DNA of 64,000 bases from Spartobacteria bacterium UBA695 (GTDB lineage Bacteria > Verrucomicrobiota > Verrucomicrobiia > Chthoniobacterales > Chthoniobacteraceae), in contig DBMP01000013.1 of the NCBI GenBank assembly GCA_002298145.1, positions 310,001 to 374,000 of the forward strand, given 5' to 3'. The notes below the pieces were generated by a model. That model had not been told where the DNA came from and ran no database searches. It worked only from the letters and a program-made list of their open reading frames with translations. A program made the position numbers and the translations under genes. Of this stretch, positions 1-9,305 are shown one piece after another; the first letter of the stretch is position 1; each line of letters starts with the position of its first letter.

Positions 1-1
1 C

Positions 2-448
2 CGTATTTCTGGGTCTGGTGTATTTGCTCGTGACCCCGACTCCGTTGTGGTTATGACCATGCACGAAAACGAACTTACGTATACGATTGAGGCACGCCTC
101 AGAAATTTCAAACCCATAGATCCATTTTGCCTCCGCTGGGAATATCCCTTGATGGTAAGAGACGATAATGCCGACCCATGTGATCTCAAACGCCCCGGCA
201 ACAGGACAACAAAATATTCCCAAGAACAGGTGCTTGATGCCTTGGGCAATGATGCCATGACAACCAAGGAATGGCAAATTAGGCTACATCAGCTGTACGG
301 CATGAGTGAACGGACTTTCCTAAATAAAAAGCGAGAACTCGTCGGAAGCGGACAAGTTATCAAGGCAGAGAGAAATACATGGAAGGCCAATAAACCCGCT
401 ATCGACTCGACTGAGAATGCAGCAAATGGAGGTGCAGAGGTGCAATGA
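2..448 (+). CDS. RepA-like AAA/RecA-fold ATPase, C-terminal part
   Basis: The reading frame is already open at base 2, so this is the C-terminal end of a gene that begins left of the window; the first internal ATG is at 47. The visible start (GSGVFARDPDSVVVMT), followed by an acidic strand, LRNF and RWEYP, matches from memory the end of the RecA-like core in plasmid and phage RepA-type ATPases (AAA_25 group), where a serine/arginine-containing loop precedes 'FARDPD'. The last 70 residues look like a winged-helix tail (helices around EQVLDAL and MSERTFLNKKRELV). Family members are replicative helicases or helicase loaders of mobile elements. It ends inside a TGCA-rich repeat that could be its binding region. 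Family assignment is inference; partiality is seen directly. Confidence 0.62.
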   Translation, partial: RISGSGVFARDPDSVVVMTMHENELTYTIEARLRNFKPIDPFCLRWEYPLMVRDDNADPCDLKRPGNRTTKYSQEQVLDALGNDAMTTKEWQIRLHQLYGMSERTFLNKKRELVGSGQVIKAERNTWKANKPAIDSTENAANGGAEVQ

Positions 449-540
449 ATGCAATTTGCAGTTCATTGCAGTTTGCGCGGTGCATTGGTGCAGAGGTGCA
501 GCAGCAGCAGTTACTTAACTGCTGCTGCACCTTATGCACT
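430..540 (+). repeat. TGCA-rich repeat, copy A, with long CAG hairpin
   Basis: About 110 bp with some ten TGCA tetramers. The right part folds into a near-perfect hairpin (494-532: AGGTGCAGCAGCAG pairing with CTGCTGCTGCACCT). The block overlaps the end of the RepA-like gene. An inverted, diverged copy lies at 12881-12990. The shared order, read from copy A, is GGTGCAGRRGTGCAATG, AATGCAATTTGCAG, a TGCA spacer, then GTGCAGAGGTGCAGCAGCA and the hairpin. It could be an origin with iteron-like sites, a regulator binding array or a structured RNA. The sequence does not decide which. Confidence 0.8.
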
Positions 541-635
541 AGTTTGCATGAGATTCATGAGTTTTTAAAACATCCAACATTCATCTTGGCTTACGGCAAT
601 TCGAAAATTGCGGTTGGCCGCTATTCGGAAATATT

Positions 636-842
636 ATGAGCTACGCAGATTTTGAAAGAGGACTGACATCAGAACAGGTAAGGAAGAAAACGCTGGCGGA
701 AAACGCAAAAAATACCGCCATGGAACACCTTTGTAGATTTAAGGAGTCGGAGCACGTTCTGAATATCCTTCGGTCAATTAAGGCGGAAAAGCATCCCATA
801 ACCAACGAGGAGGTAAAAAAATGGCTGGAAATAACGGCGTAG
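636..842 (+). CDS. Small hypothetical protein of the mobile element
   Basis: A 68-residue charged, mainly helical protein with no signal peptide or membrane segment. Its end overlaps the start of the next gene by 22 bases, which suggests translational coupling. No clear Shine-Dalgarno sequence precedes its ATG, so a different start is possible. I recognise no family. The position between a RepA-like ATPase gene and a D5-primase-tail-like gene suggests a replication accessory protein, but that is inference only. Confidence 0.5.
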   Translation: MSYADFERGLTSEQVRKKTLAENAKNTAMEHLCRFKESEHVLNILRSIKAEKHPITNEEVKKWLEITA

Positions 843-1678
843 AGACAAGCTTAATACAAGAACCACGGTTTCGGATGCCGTCAATCTCGAAGAGGGAAAC
901 GGTGGCCGAAAACCCGAATCAATGGTTCGCCGCTAAGTTTCCCCATGCTGTAGCGACATATGGCCCGGCTTTTATGGAGGCAACACTTCTGGACCCTGAT
1001 GGCTTTGGTAGATTCATCCCGGCCTACCTGAATGACGACTTTTTCGCAGCGATCCTTGGGGGTGATCCAAGGCTTGGGCATCGTGTCATATATTTCGCGC
1101 CAGAGGAGAGGTTTTATTTCTTTGATTGGCGGGTGGCTGCATTTTGCCCCACTTCCGAGGAAAAATTAAAGCTGCTGGTCTCTAATTACCTCCTGCGCTG
1201 TTCCCAGGAATGCGCGCATTGCGTAGACATCACCAGCCTTGTCATAAGATTCCGCAAGGATGAGGTGCTAAACAGGGTAGTGACCAAAGCCAAGGCGCTG
1301 CTGGAGGCAGATGCTGCGTTCTTTTCTGGAAAAAGTGGAAAACATCGGATGGTGAACGGGAAAATAATTAACCCCCTTGATGCGTCGCCCCATGAGATCT
1401 TTGTCAAAAACGCCATTGTCCAAGCTCCCAATGGAGCACTAACCGTCACCGAGTGCTATCACCAGTTTTATCTTTTCTGCCGTGAATCAGGAATGATCCC
1501 GCCACCACGGGCGGAATTTCAATCTCTGGTCGTCGAAGCTATCCGCTGCTCCTTTAATGTCGGGTTACGCCATGATGTGCCCGGGAACAATGGAAAACAG
1601 GCGAACGGATGGATGGGGATTGCGTGTCGATCACTGCTTACACCCCAAGAAAGTCCTGTTCCCCGCAATCCCGCCTAA
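821..1678 (+). CDS. Mobile-element protein with D5-primase-like C-terminal domain
   Basis: 285 residues; a strong GAGGAGGT ribosome binding site lies 8 bases before the ATG. The N-terminal and central parts carry aromatic-rich strands (VIYFAPEERFYFFDW) and a Cys/His cluster (CSQECAHC, about residues 127-134), with no Walker A motif. The last 90 residues (ECYHQFYLFCRESG, then GWMGIACR) resemble the winged-helix domain that ends poxvirus D5-type primase-helicases and related phage/plasmid proteins. It overlaps the preceding small gene. A role in element replication, perhaps as a detached primase tail or DNA-binding partner of the upstream ATPase, is inference. Catalytic motifs of a primase or helicase are not visible. 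Confidence 0.6.
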   Translation: MAGNNGVETSLIQEPRFRMPSISKRETVAENPNQWFAAKFPHAVATYGPAFMEATLLDPDGFGRFIPAYLNDDFFAAILGGDPRLGHRVIYFAPEERFYFFDWRVAAFCPTSEEKLKLLVSNYLLRCSQECAHCVDITSLVIRFRKDEVLNRVVTKAKALLEADAAFFSGKSGKHRMVNGKIINPLDASPHEIFVKNAIVQAPNGALTVTECYHQFYLFCRESGMIPPPRAEFQSLVVEAIRCSFNVGLRHDVPGNNGKQANGWMGIACRSLLTPQESPVPRNPA

Positions 1679-1985
1679 TCCGTACTTCCCGCCCCTGTCC
1701 AAAAGCACTCAAATTTCACTTATCACCCTCGGAATGAGAAAAATAGTCATTGCGGGCATGGATGGGGGCTCAGGTAAACGCTTCGCACAAAATGCAAGTG
1801 TCACTTTAATTTAGAAAACATACTCAGAAAGACTTTATACAGGAAAACTCTTGAATTCCGAATGGGACCAGCGTAAACATCCGTCGGTAATTTACAATTC
1901 AATATCGCCTCTTGGGGCCAGATGTAGCTGGTGGACATGGCTCACGGAAGACATTTTAAATTAAGCAGCCCTCCCCTCAAAACTT
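1679..1985. other. Intergenic stretch upstream of the secreted-protein operon
   Basis: About 300 bases without a convincing gene. An 85-codon frame running through it (1557-1814) starts inside the previous gene in another frame, has no ribosome binding site, and reads as a shadow. The interval probably holds the promoter of the operon beginning at 1986, but I could not pick a confident -35/-10 pair. Confidence 0.5.
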
Positions 1986-4283
1986 ATGAGTAAAAACACC
2001 TGTTCCCCGCTGGTTTTTGCTTCTTGTTTGCTTTTATTGAGCGAATTCCCGTCGTTTGGACAAGCCCTTCAAGGCTCCAGCTTGGATGTGACCGGAACTG
2101 GCGCAATTAACACCCTTGTTTCGGGAACGGCAGCCATCACCTCCGGCTCGATAGGCTCATTGGTGGTTGGTGGCACAGCCGATGTTGTCGGCAATACGCT
2201 TTATTTCGGATCTTGGTCCGCCGATCCGACCCACCCGGGCTATTCCATTTTCTATAGTGACGGAGTTGCTGGAACCAACTCTGGCCTGACACAAACTCTT
2301 ACTCGCCCCCAAGCTGTATGGAATTGGCAGCGAATTGCAACTTCCGGCAGTGCTGTGAATGTGATGCAGATTGATGCTTCCAACCGGCTGATTTTGACAG
2401 GAACCGATTCGAGTCAGCAAATCGTAATGGATCCGAACGGAACAATTTTTGTAAACGGCAGCAACCTATTAACGCAAGATGTTGCGGATTCTAGGTACTT
2501 CTTGGCGGGAATTGGGCTTACTAGCTTAAATGGGAAAATTGGTATAGGTACGGTGACTCCTGCTGTAGCCCTCGATGTATGGGGTTCCCTAAATGTCTCA
2601 TCTGGATCTTCATCTGCCTTGTTTGTTGACTCTTCGTCGGGGTATGTAGGAATTGGAACCGCAACGCCATCGGCCAAACTTGATATAAAAGGAACTTTGA
2701 ATGCTGGCGATAGGGTTAACTTAGGTTTATCTGCGCCAGGAACAGCATTTCATGCTGGCTCATCAGGGGTCATGTTTCGTCCATCATCTAGTGATAGAGC
2801 TATCATGGAGTTGCATTCTCCATCAAACAATACGCGAGGAGTCATTCAAGCTGTCGACAATTATGGAATATTTATTCAATCATTGACTTCGTTGCCAACG
2901 ATATTTGATCAAAACTACGCTGGATCTTACGTACAAATTGCTGGCTCCTCGGTGAGTCGTGGCTTGAGATTCTCGAATGCCTGTGCTGGAGCTAATGATA
3001 TAGGTCTTGGTCGCGCATCGGCGGGCGTACTGCAAGTGACAGATGGGAACACTGGTCTTGGAACTTTGATTGCTGGAAATTCTAGAATTTCAGGAACTCT
3101 TTCTGTTTCTGATACAAATAACGCGGGCAGATATGCCGTCTCATATACAGATGGAACTAATGGAATTGGTTCAAACATATTACAGATTACTTCCCGTCCG
3201 TCAACATCATGGACATGGCAACGAACAGCTGCTACCGGCACATCTGTCAATGTGATGCAAATTGACGCTGCAAATCGTCTAGTCTTGACGGGAACGGACT
3301 CGACTAAGCAACTTGTGCTCGATCCAAACGGAAATACTGCTCTCAATAGCAATAATATTCTAACCAAGGCAAGTGCCGATAGTCTTTATATTTCCTCTGC
3401 TGCCGGATTAACAATATCTGGCGGAAATGTGGGGATTGGTTCTGTAAATCCTTCTGGCCAGTTACAGATAAGTATTTCTGACGCAAGTAATGTTGGTGAA
3501 ATTATCAAAAGCAATCCGTTGCAGGCTGTAGATTTAATGCAATTGCAAGATGCATACGGTTCATTGTTGGCGAAAATAGATTTGAAAGGAGCGGGGTATT
3601 TTGGACTGCAAACAGAGTATCCTGCTATTATTTGCGATAGTGACAACGGATCTAATATCACTTGGAAAAATCCGTATACATCATACAGCGCTCGTCTTAA
3701 CCAGCGAGGTAATGGTGAGATTGTTTATAGTGCAAACATAAACGACTACGATATGCTGGATGATACGAGCCTTACGTCGTTTAAATTTGCCCTGTGGATG
3801 GAACTTGGGAAGGTTAATTTTCAATATAGCCCGGCTGGCAGTTCATATTGGGATGGTCATGAAGTTTTTGCAACGGATCTAAATACAGGGAATACATATT
3901 TTACAGCAAATTTTGGCGTAGGTGTTTCGGGGGGGTATATGCCATATCCGACGCATCTATTTGAAGTTGGTCTTTATGGAGCCAATGCTTGGATTGATAC
4001 CAATCAGGCTTATTTTTCAGGGAATGTAGGCGTGGGTACCGCTACGCCTTTAGCTAAGCTCGATGTTGACGGCAATGCCAGATTTTCCGGAGCAGTTCGA
4101 ATTGAACCACAGGGGGATCTTGATATGGGTGCATTCACAGTAGAACCAACCACTGCACAAGTTTCCCAGAATAATGCTGTAAAAGCCGCCTCGACAACCG
4201 CAAGTGTCTCCTCGACAACTGCAACATCGGGCACAAGCGTTTCTGGAACAACTCGGGCCACTACAAGTGGAACAAATTTCTAG
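1986..4283 (+). CDS. Secreted tail-fibre-like repeat protein
   Basis: 765 residues with a Sec signal peptide (hydrophobic FASCLLLLSEF, cleavage near GQA at about residue 26). The body is Gly/Ser/Thr-rich beta structure and carries several copies of the motif V-G-I-G-T-x-T-P-x-A-x-L-D-V/I, the short repeat that marks phage tail-fibre and Verrucomicrobiota surface proteins. A block of about 108 residues occurs twice (bases 2236-2561 and 3130-3454), each ending in a VGIG-type motif. The C-terminus is a low-complexity Thr/Ser/Ala tail (about residues 725-765), with no endosialidase-type chaperone domain and no sorting signal I recognise. The next gene starts 6 bases after the stop. Likely exported and surface-attached; its ligand is unknown. 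Confidence 0.75.
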   Translation: MSKNTCSPLVFASCLLLLSEFPSFGQALQGSSLDVTGTGAINTLVSGTAAITSGSIGSLVVGGTADVVGNTLYFGSWSADPTHPGYSIFYSDGVAGTNSGLTQTLTRPQAVWNWQRIATSGSAVNVMQIDASNRLILTGTDSSQQIVMDPNGTIFVNGSNLLTQDVADSRYFLAGIGLTSLNGKIGIGTVTPAVALDVWGSLNVSSGSSSALFVDSSSGYVGIGTATPSAKLDIKGTLNAGDRVNLGLSAPGTAFHAGSSGVMFRPSSSDRAIMELHSPSNNTRGVIQAVDNYGIFIQSLTSLPTIFDQNYAGSYVQIAGSSVSRGLRFSNACAGANDIGLGRASAGVLQVTDGNTGLGTLIAGNSRISGTLSVSDTNNAGRYAVSYTDGTNGIGSNILQITSRPSTSWTWQRTAATGTSVNVMQIDAANRLVLTGTDSTKQLVLDPNGNTALNSNNILTKASADSLYISSAAGLTISGGNVGIGSVNPSGQLQISISDASNVGEIIKSNPLQAVDLMQLQDAYGSLLAKIDLKGAGYFGLQTEYPAIICDSDNGSNITWKNPYTSYSARLNQRGNGEIVYSANINDYDMLDDTSLTSFKFALWMELGKVNFQYSPAGSSYWDGHEVFATDLNTGNTYFTANFGVGVSGGYMPYPTHLFEVGLYGANAWIDTNQAYFSGNVGVGTATPLAKLDVDGNARFSGAVRIEPQGDLDMGAFTVEPTTAQVSQNNAVKAASTTASVSSTTATSGTSVSGTTRATTSGTNF

Positions 4284-4289
4284 CGTTCT

Positions 4290-7200
4290 ATGGACCGGCC
4301 CAAAAACCACAGGAACCGAGGCGGGAAAAGTCTCTGTATTGCATTGGGAATTCTTTTTATTGTGGGATTGCCCTTGTTTCTCTTGGCAGAGAGCACGGCG
4401 CCACAATGGTGGACGGTTCGCACTGTTACAAACGGCAACCAAGGAAATGACTATGCCGCCGTCAATCAAGGGCAAATCAAAAATATCACCATAAAAGCAA
4501 TTGCAGAACTGGATGACGAACTTCCAGGAGGAGCTGGAGATGCCCTGTACACGCTCAGAACAAAACTTTCTGGCACAACTGCAAATACCAATGACTACGC
4601 TGCGGTTAACCTTGGGCAATTGAAGGCGGTGGCGAAGCCGATTTTTGACAGGCTTCTGGAAGTGCAATACTTTGGCCATCCACTGGAATCAGGCACTTAT
4701 CCATGGCTTAGCGGTTCAGCTAACCCCGCAAACGATTATGCCATGGCCAATATCGGCCAGGTTAAGAATCTTTTTTCATTCGACCTAACGGTTACGGGAA
4801 CTAATGGTCTCCCTGACTGGTGGCAAAATTACTACTTCGGCGGGCCTGTTCCCGATCCTAATGCCCCTGCTCCAAGCGGGGTTTTAGTGGACGGCAATCC
4901 TGCGACGATTTTGGAGGCTTACAATAGCCACTTAAACCCTATCGATTTTTATAGCGGGCAAGCGCCGATTTTGACGATTACCAACGGAAACAATCAAACA
5001 GGCTCTCCCAGCTCTTTCCTTTCCGCGCCGCTCGTGGTAAAAGTCACTGATAATGCGGGGAACGCAATGAGCAAAGCTCCTGTTATATTTACCGTAACCC
5101 AGGGAGGCGGCACCTTGCAGGCCACTGCCACGGGAAGCAACGCCGGTGCGCTGAAGCTACAGACCAACACCAGTGGCTACGCGATTGTCTACTTCCAACT
5201 CCCCACCACGACCAGCGCCACTTGCCAGATTACCTGCATACCTGCCACGGGAAATTATGCCCAGGCAGCCGTTATCTTCACCGAAAAGAGCGACAATGGA
5301 ACAGGCAGTTATGGCACGCCTACGTTGCCATCGGGTAATCAGCCGGAAAACCCGCCAACACCGCCTGTGGTAAGTTATCCAGCAATTAATGTTAGCGGAA
5401 CAAACGCGGGAAATAACGTCAATATATGCGCCCTTGATGATACTAACAAGATGGCCTTTGCCTTCTTAAGTAATAGTTATACAGCGACCGTCATGACGTG
5501 GACGAGCGGTTCAACACAAACAGTTCAGCAGGTGAACCTTTTCGATAGTTTCACTGTAGGTCACGATGATGACCCAAATGATGAATTTGAGGGATATTTC
5601 CAAGTTAGCGTAACCTACACTCCAAAATTTGTCACGCCTTCCGGAAAACTCTATGGATCAGCGAGCTGCTATGGCTATGATGGCAATTGGGACTCTTTTG
5701 GAAGAGAGTGGGGGTTCTCCAGCTCTGATGGAGTGATTGCCGATATAGGGAAACCCTCGTGGAACTCATTCTCTATATGGGCATACTCAGTTTATAAAAT
5801 CAATTCTATCACAGAGAATACATGGGGTGGAGAGACTAATGTCTATGGTAGGGGCATTCTTGGTGAATTTGGAATAGGCTTTATTTCTGTGAATGGGAGC
5901 CAAACGTACTTCGGTCAAGGTGAGGTTCCCACTCCCTATTCTGATTGGACATCTTATGCGGTAACTGCGGTAAACGACGGCGGATGGTGCCTTGGCTCAT
6001 GGGGAGACTGGTTTGCGGGTCAGGGAGGTCCCATGGCCTGTGGATTAGGATTCATCTGGAATGGAAACCAAGTAATTATGGTGAGCCCCAATGAATGTTT
6101 CTGGGCCCTTAATAACAACAATCAAATCATCGGATGGGATTCCTCCATCAACGAGGGGATTATTTGGCAAGGTGGCGCTCGCACAGTACTAACCGCACTG
6201 ATTCCTGCCGATTACCAGGGAGAGATCAGCGGGATTTTTCCGCGATTGATCAGTAATTCAGGAACTGACGGGATTATCCATATCCTCATGAATGCTACAT
6301 TTACCGATCCCACTGATGGCTCCCAGTCAGCTAAAACCTACGTTCTCTCCGGCCCTTACGCTGCCCTAAGTTCCACAAATTGCACTCTCCAGGAAGTTCA
6401 GTTGCCCGATGGAATGAGTTCGTCGGACATTAGGTGCATTAACGCAAATGGATGGGTTGCCGGAATCAGCAATCTTTCGACGAGTTCCAGCGGAGGGACG
6501 AGTCAGACAATTTTGGCTCGGAGCACGATGGCGGCGTCCTCGTCCAGTTCGTCACAATCGCCTTGGGCAAGCCCACCTATGTATTTAGGAGTGGATGCGA
6601 ACAGGGATGGAGTTGTGAAACTTGCTGTTACTGGAAGCGACGCCAAAACCACTCAGGGCGGGATATCGATGTCGGATAAGGATTACGACACAACTTCCGA
6701 GAACAGACCTTACAGGTTCTGGATGAACGATGACAACGATTTCAGTGAACAGGACCATCCCGGCTCAACAACCAAGGACTCCACTACCAACGGCATCGTG
6801 TCCCAGCGCGACCTGGAGGACTATGCGCGACTCCAAATTTACGTCGGGGGATACCAGAAGCAATTCGAGGATGGCACATACCAACTCGGTCTCGAATGGA
6901 AAACCGTTACGAGCGGAACCCCCTCAATCAAAATTGTTCAAGCAGCGGAGAATGACGGAGGCGGGAAATATCTGACTGATGACGCTACGGCGACAAACCA
7001 ACTGAGCGCAATATCGGAAGGAGCTGTTAGCGTCAGCTCGCCGCTGAAATTATCGAGTTCTGTATGGAATCACTTGGGCGGACCATTTGGCACGACCAAA
7101 ACTTTCCCATACTGCTATTTGCTATTCGACGGAGTCACGGAGGGCAAGGGGCAGCTTCTGGTGACCATTTGGCAGGGAAACACAAAGATTTCCGATGGAC

Positions 7201-8255
7201 CTAGTGTGTGGCTCGACATCAAGGACATCAAGAAGATGTATCAGCGGAAAGACCTAAGCGGGAAGAGCCAATGGCCCGCCGTCCAATTTGAGGCGGCTCC
7301 GAATGAAACCAAGCAGGCTATTGTGTTTGTGCACGGATGGAACATGTCCCCCGATGGAGCAACGTCCTTTGCCGAAACGATGTTCAAGCGCCTGTATTGG
7401 CGTGGATTCAAGGGACGGTTTGCGGCTGTCCGGTGGGATACAGGGTATTCCGATAATTGGCAATGGGTACCTATGGCAGGACAAACCATTGATGCCTATC
7501 TCGCAAGTTATAACGACAGTGAGCACACCGCATGGCAGACTGGCCCGGCCTTAAAGAGCTTCGTGGACTCTCTAACTGGTTTCACATCCAAAAACATTGT
7601 TGCCCATAGCATGGGGAACATTGTGGTGGGTGGGGCACTCGCAAACAGCATGTCTGTGAACAATTATGCCCTATTGCAAGCGGCAGTCCCTGCGGCGTGC
7701 TACGATGATGGGGCGAATCTAAAACAAAGCCCATCTACAACGACTGTGAATGTTGGGGTAACGAACATAACGGTGAATCTGTGGAATAAGGACACACCCG
7801 ACGACGACACTGACACCCCAACGCGAGCTATGGCGTATAGAGGGCGGCTAAAATCAGTTGGCGGAACTTTGACCAGCTTTTATCTGCCGCAGGACAATGC
7901 AACGTCTTATGCTTGGGAGTTGAACAACGCCATCATGAAACCCGCTAGCTACTTCGGGTATGACAGGACGGCCAGTTCCGGCCAAAGGTTGTATAAAACG
8001 AAGCTCGGGGGATTATTGATTGACCACTATCTTACTGACCCTAACGAAGCAGAGCCATACGCCTGTCGGACTTGGGCCAAAGCAGCCGGAGCCGAAAGCA
8101 GGACCAGTGGAAAAGTCTCGGGAAGCGTTGATTTGAGTTCGTCAGACTATGGATTTGGCACCCAACACAGCGCGGAATTTAACTGGAATATCCAGGGTTT
8201 AGAGCCTTTTTATAACAAACTTTTGGATTCCCTTGGAATCGATTCAAATCCATGA
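4290..8255 (+). CDS. Giant exported protein: NDYAAVN repeats, Ig-like domain, lipase-fold C-terminus
   Basis: 1,321 residues. After a basic N-terminus comes one membrane-spanning or uncleaved signal segment (ALGILFIVGLPLFLLAE). Three NDYAAVNxGQ motifs follow at residues 53, 101 and 148, an almost regular 48-residue period that I associate with Verrucomicrobiota surface proteins. About residues 228-345 look like a Big-1 type Ig domain. A large Trp/Gly/Asn-rich region follows, then EF-hand-like stretches (DANRDG, NDDNDFSEQD). From about residue 1008 there is an alpha/beta-hydrolase: IVFVHGW supplies the oxyanion strand and AHSMGN is the nucleophile elbow with Ser1107 (Ala in place of the usual first Gly). 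It is probably an extracellular esterase or lipase. It sits 6 bases after the upstream gene and overlaps the downstream gene by 4 bases (ATGA), so all three are cotranscribed. Confidence 0.75.
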   Translation: MDRPKNHRNRGGKSLCIALGILFIVGLPLFLLAESTAPQWWTVRTVTNGNQGNDYAAVNQGQIKNITIKAIAELDDELPGGAGDALYTLRTKLSGTTANTNDYAAVNLGQLKAVAKPIFDRLLEVQYFGHPLESGTYPWLSGSANPANDYAMANIGQVKNLFSFDLTVTGTNGLPDWWQNYYFGGPVPDPNAPAPSGVLVDGNPATILEAYNSHLNPIDFYSGQAPILTITNGNNQTGSPSSFLSAPLVVKVTDNAGNAMSKAPVIFTVTQGGGTLQATATGSNAGALKLQTNTSGYAIVYFQLPTTTSATCQITCIPATGNYAQAAVIFTEKSDNGTGSYGTPTLPSGNQPENPPTPPVVSYPAINVSGTNAGNNVNICALDDTNKMAFAFLSNSYTATVMTWTSGSTQTVQQVNLFDSFTVGHDDDPNDEFEGYFQVSVTYTPKFVTPSGKLYGSASCYGYDGNWDSFGREWGFSSSDGVIADIGKPSWNSFSIWAYSVYKINSITENTWGGETNVYGRGILGEFGIGFISVNGSQTYFGQGEVPTPYSDWTSYAVTAVNDGGWCLGSWGDWFAGQGGPMACGLGFIWNGNQVIMVSPNECFWALNNNNQIIGWDSSINEGIIWQGGARTVLTALIPADYQGEISGIFPRLISNSGTDGIIHILMNATFTDPTDGSQSAKTYVLSGPYAALSSTNCTLQEVQLPDGMSSSDIRCINANGWVAGISNLSTSSSGGTSQTILARSTMAASSSSSSQSPWASPPMYLGVDANRDGVVKLAVTGSDAKTTQGGISMSDKDYDTTSENRPYRFWMNDDNDFSEQDHPGSTTKDSTTNGIVSQRDLEDYARLQIYVGGYQKQFEDGTYQLGLEWKTVTSGTPSIKIVQAAENDGGGKYLTDDATATNQLSAISEGAVSVSSPLKLSSSVWNHLGGPFGTTKTFPYCYLLFDGVTEGKGQLLVTIWQGNTKISDGPSVWLDIKDIKKMYQRKDLSGKSQWPAVQFEAAPNETKQAIVFVHGWNMSPDGATSFAETMFKRLYWRGFKGRFAAVRWDTGYSDNWQWVPMAGQTIDAYLASYNDSEHTAWQTGPALKSFVDSLTGFTSKNIVAHSMGNIVVGGALANSMSVNNYALLQAAVPAACYDDGANLKQSPSTTTVNVGVTNITVNLWNKDTPDDDTDTPTRAMAYRGRLKSVGGTLTSFYLPQDNATSYAWELNNAIMKPASYFGYDRTASSGQRLYKTKLGGLLIDHYLTDPNEAEPYACRTWAKAAGAESRTSGKVSGSVDLSSSDYGFGTQHSAEFNWNIQGLEPFYNKLLDSLGIDSNP

Positions 8256-9298
8256 AACCTAATCGGGCCATTCTACTAGCGTCCTCCGCCGGGCTTTTAA
8301 TTTTATTGTATTTTTGGCTAGGCCGAAGCGGACACCAAAAACGACAAAATTACGAATCCAAAACTGATTCTACAGCGCTTCCATTTGCACCAGCAACAAC
8401 GCCAACCAAAAGCCCCAATCCATCCGTGGCTCCGACCCCTCCTGCCACTCAAGGGGATGAAGCTGTGTTACGCGAGGAGCGGGTAAAAACTGTGCAGTCC
8501 GTATTTGCCGCGCCTATTTCATTCTACGGAAAAGTTCTCGATCAGAACGGGAATCCAGTTCCAGAAGCGCACATCGAATATAGTGCGATAGATAAATTTT
8601 GGGCGGATGGGTCGAGATACCAAGGGACATCTGATGATAACGGGAACTTCTCAATTTCAGATATTAAGGGAGCTGGCCTGCTTGTGACCGTGGGCAAAAA
8701 CGGATATGACTCGATCAATGGGAAGTCTTCACAAGCTTTTGGATACGGGATGCCGCCGGACAGTTCCCGCAAATCCCCACCCACAAAAGATACCCCTTCT
8801 ATTTTTGTTTTGAGGAAAAAGGTCATAGGGGAACCTCTATTCACAGTAGCAAGAACCTTTCGTATTCCCCGAAATGGATCCCCTGTCGAAATCAATCTTA
8901 AAACGGCTATTTCAGTTCCGGCGGGGCAAGGCGATTTGGTAATTGCATGTTGGACGAACGATCAAGAGCAAGATGCGAACCGCCATTATGATTGGCAGTG
9001 CCGTTTTTCTGTGCCGGGTGGTGGGTTAGTGCAAAGCCAAGACGAAACAGATTACCAAGCTCCGATAGAGGGATACCAACCATCCGTGGAGATTTCGATG
9101 CCACACAATGCGGAGAACTGGAGATCCGATGTTAGCGGAGAATATTATTTGAAACTTGCCAATGGAACCTATGCTAGGGCGAAAATTAACATGATCGCAG
9201 GGGGAGACCACTTTGTGAGGATTACTTCATATTTAAACCCGCAGCAAGGTTCTCGAAACTTGGAATACGACCCAGCCCAGCAGGTCAATCTCAAGTAG
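8252..9298 (+). CDS. Membrane-anchored protein with carboxypeptidase-regulatory-like domain
   Basis: 348 residues. The N-terminal hydrophobic helix (AGLLILLYFWLG) should anchor it in the inner membrane. A Pro/Thr-rich linker follows (about residues 45-75), then a CarboxypepD_reg-like beta sandwich (FYGKVLDQNGNPVPEAHIEY, about residues 91-110). The C-terminal half is beta-rich and unassigned. The start codon overlaps the stop of the hydrolase gene (ATGA), so the two are translationally coupled. A partner, retention or inhibitor role for the upstream hydrolase is possible but not shown by the sequence. Confidence 0.7.
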   Translation: MKPNRAILLASSAGLLILLYFWLGRSGHQKRQNYESKTDSTALPFAPATTPTKSPNPSVAPTPPATQGDEAVLREERVKTVQSVFAAPISFYGKVLDQNGNPVPEAHIEYSAIDKFWADGSRYQGTSDDNGNFSISDIKGAGLLVTVGKNGYDSINGKSSQAFGYGMPPDSSRKSPPTKDTPSIFVLRKKVIGEPLFTVARTFRIPRNGSPVEINLKTAISVPAGQGDLVIACWTNDQEQDANRHYDWQCRFSVPGGGLVQSQDETDYQAPIEGYQPSVEISMPHNAENWRSDVSGEYYLKLANGTYARAKINMIAGGDHFVRITSYLNPQQGSRNLEYDPAQQVNLK

Positions 9299-9305
9299 CC
9301 GTCCG

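Noticed and set aside
430..540. TGCA repeats as integron attC sites
   Set aside because: No GTTRRRY-type R' core or matching L boxes; no integron integrase in the window.
445..639. 64-codon frame starting at an ATGA overlap with the RepA-like gene
   Set aside because: It is made mostly of the TGCA/CAG repeat (QQQQ, CCC runs), has no ribosome binding site and no family; the overlap is coincidental.
1557..1814. 85-codon frame
   Set aside because: Begins inside the D5-like gene in another frame, no RBS, not protein-like.
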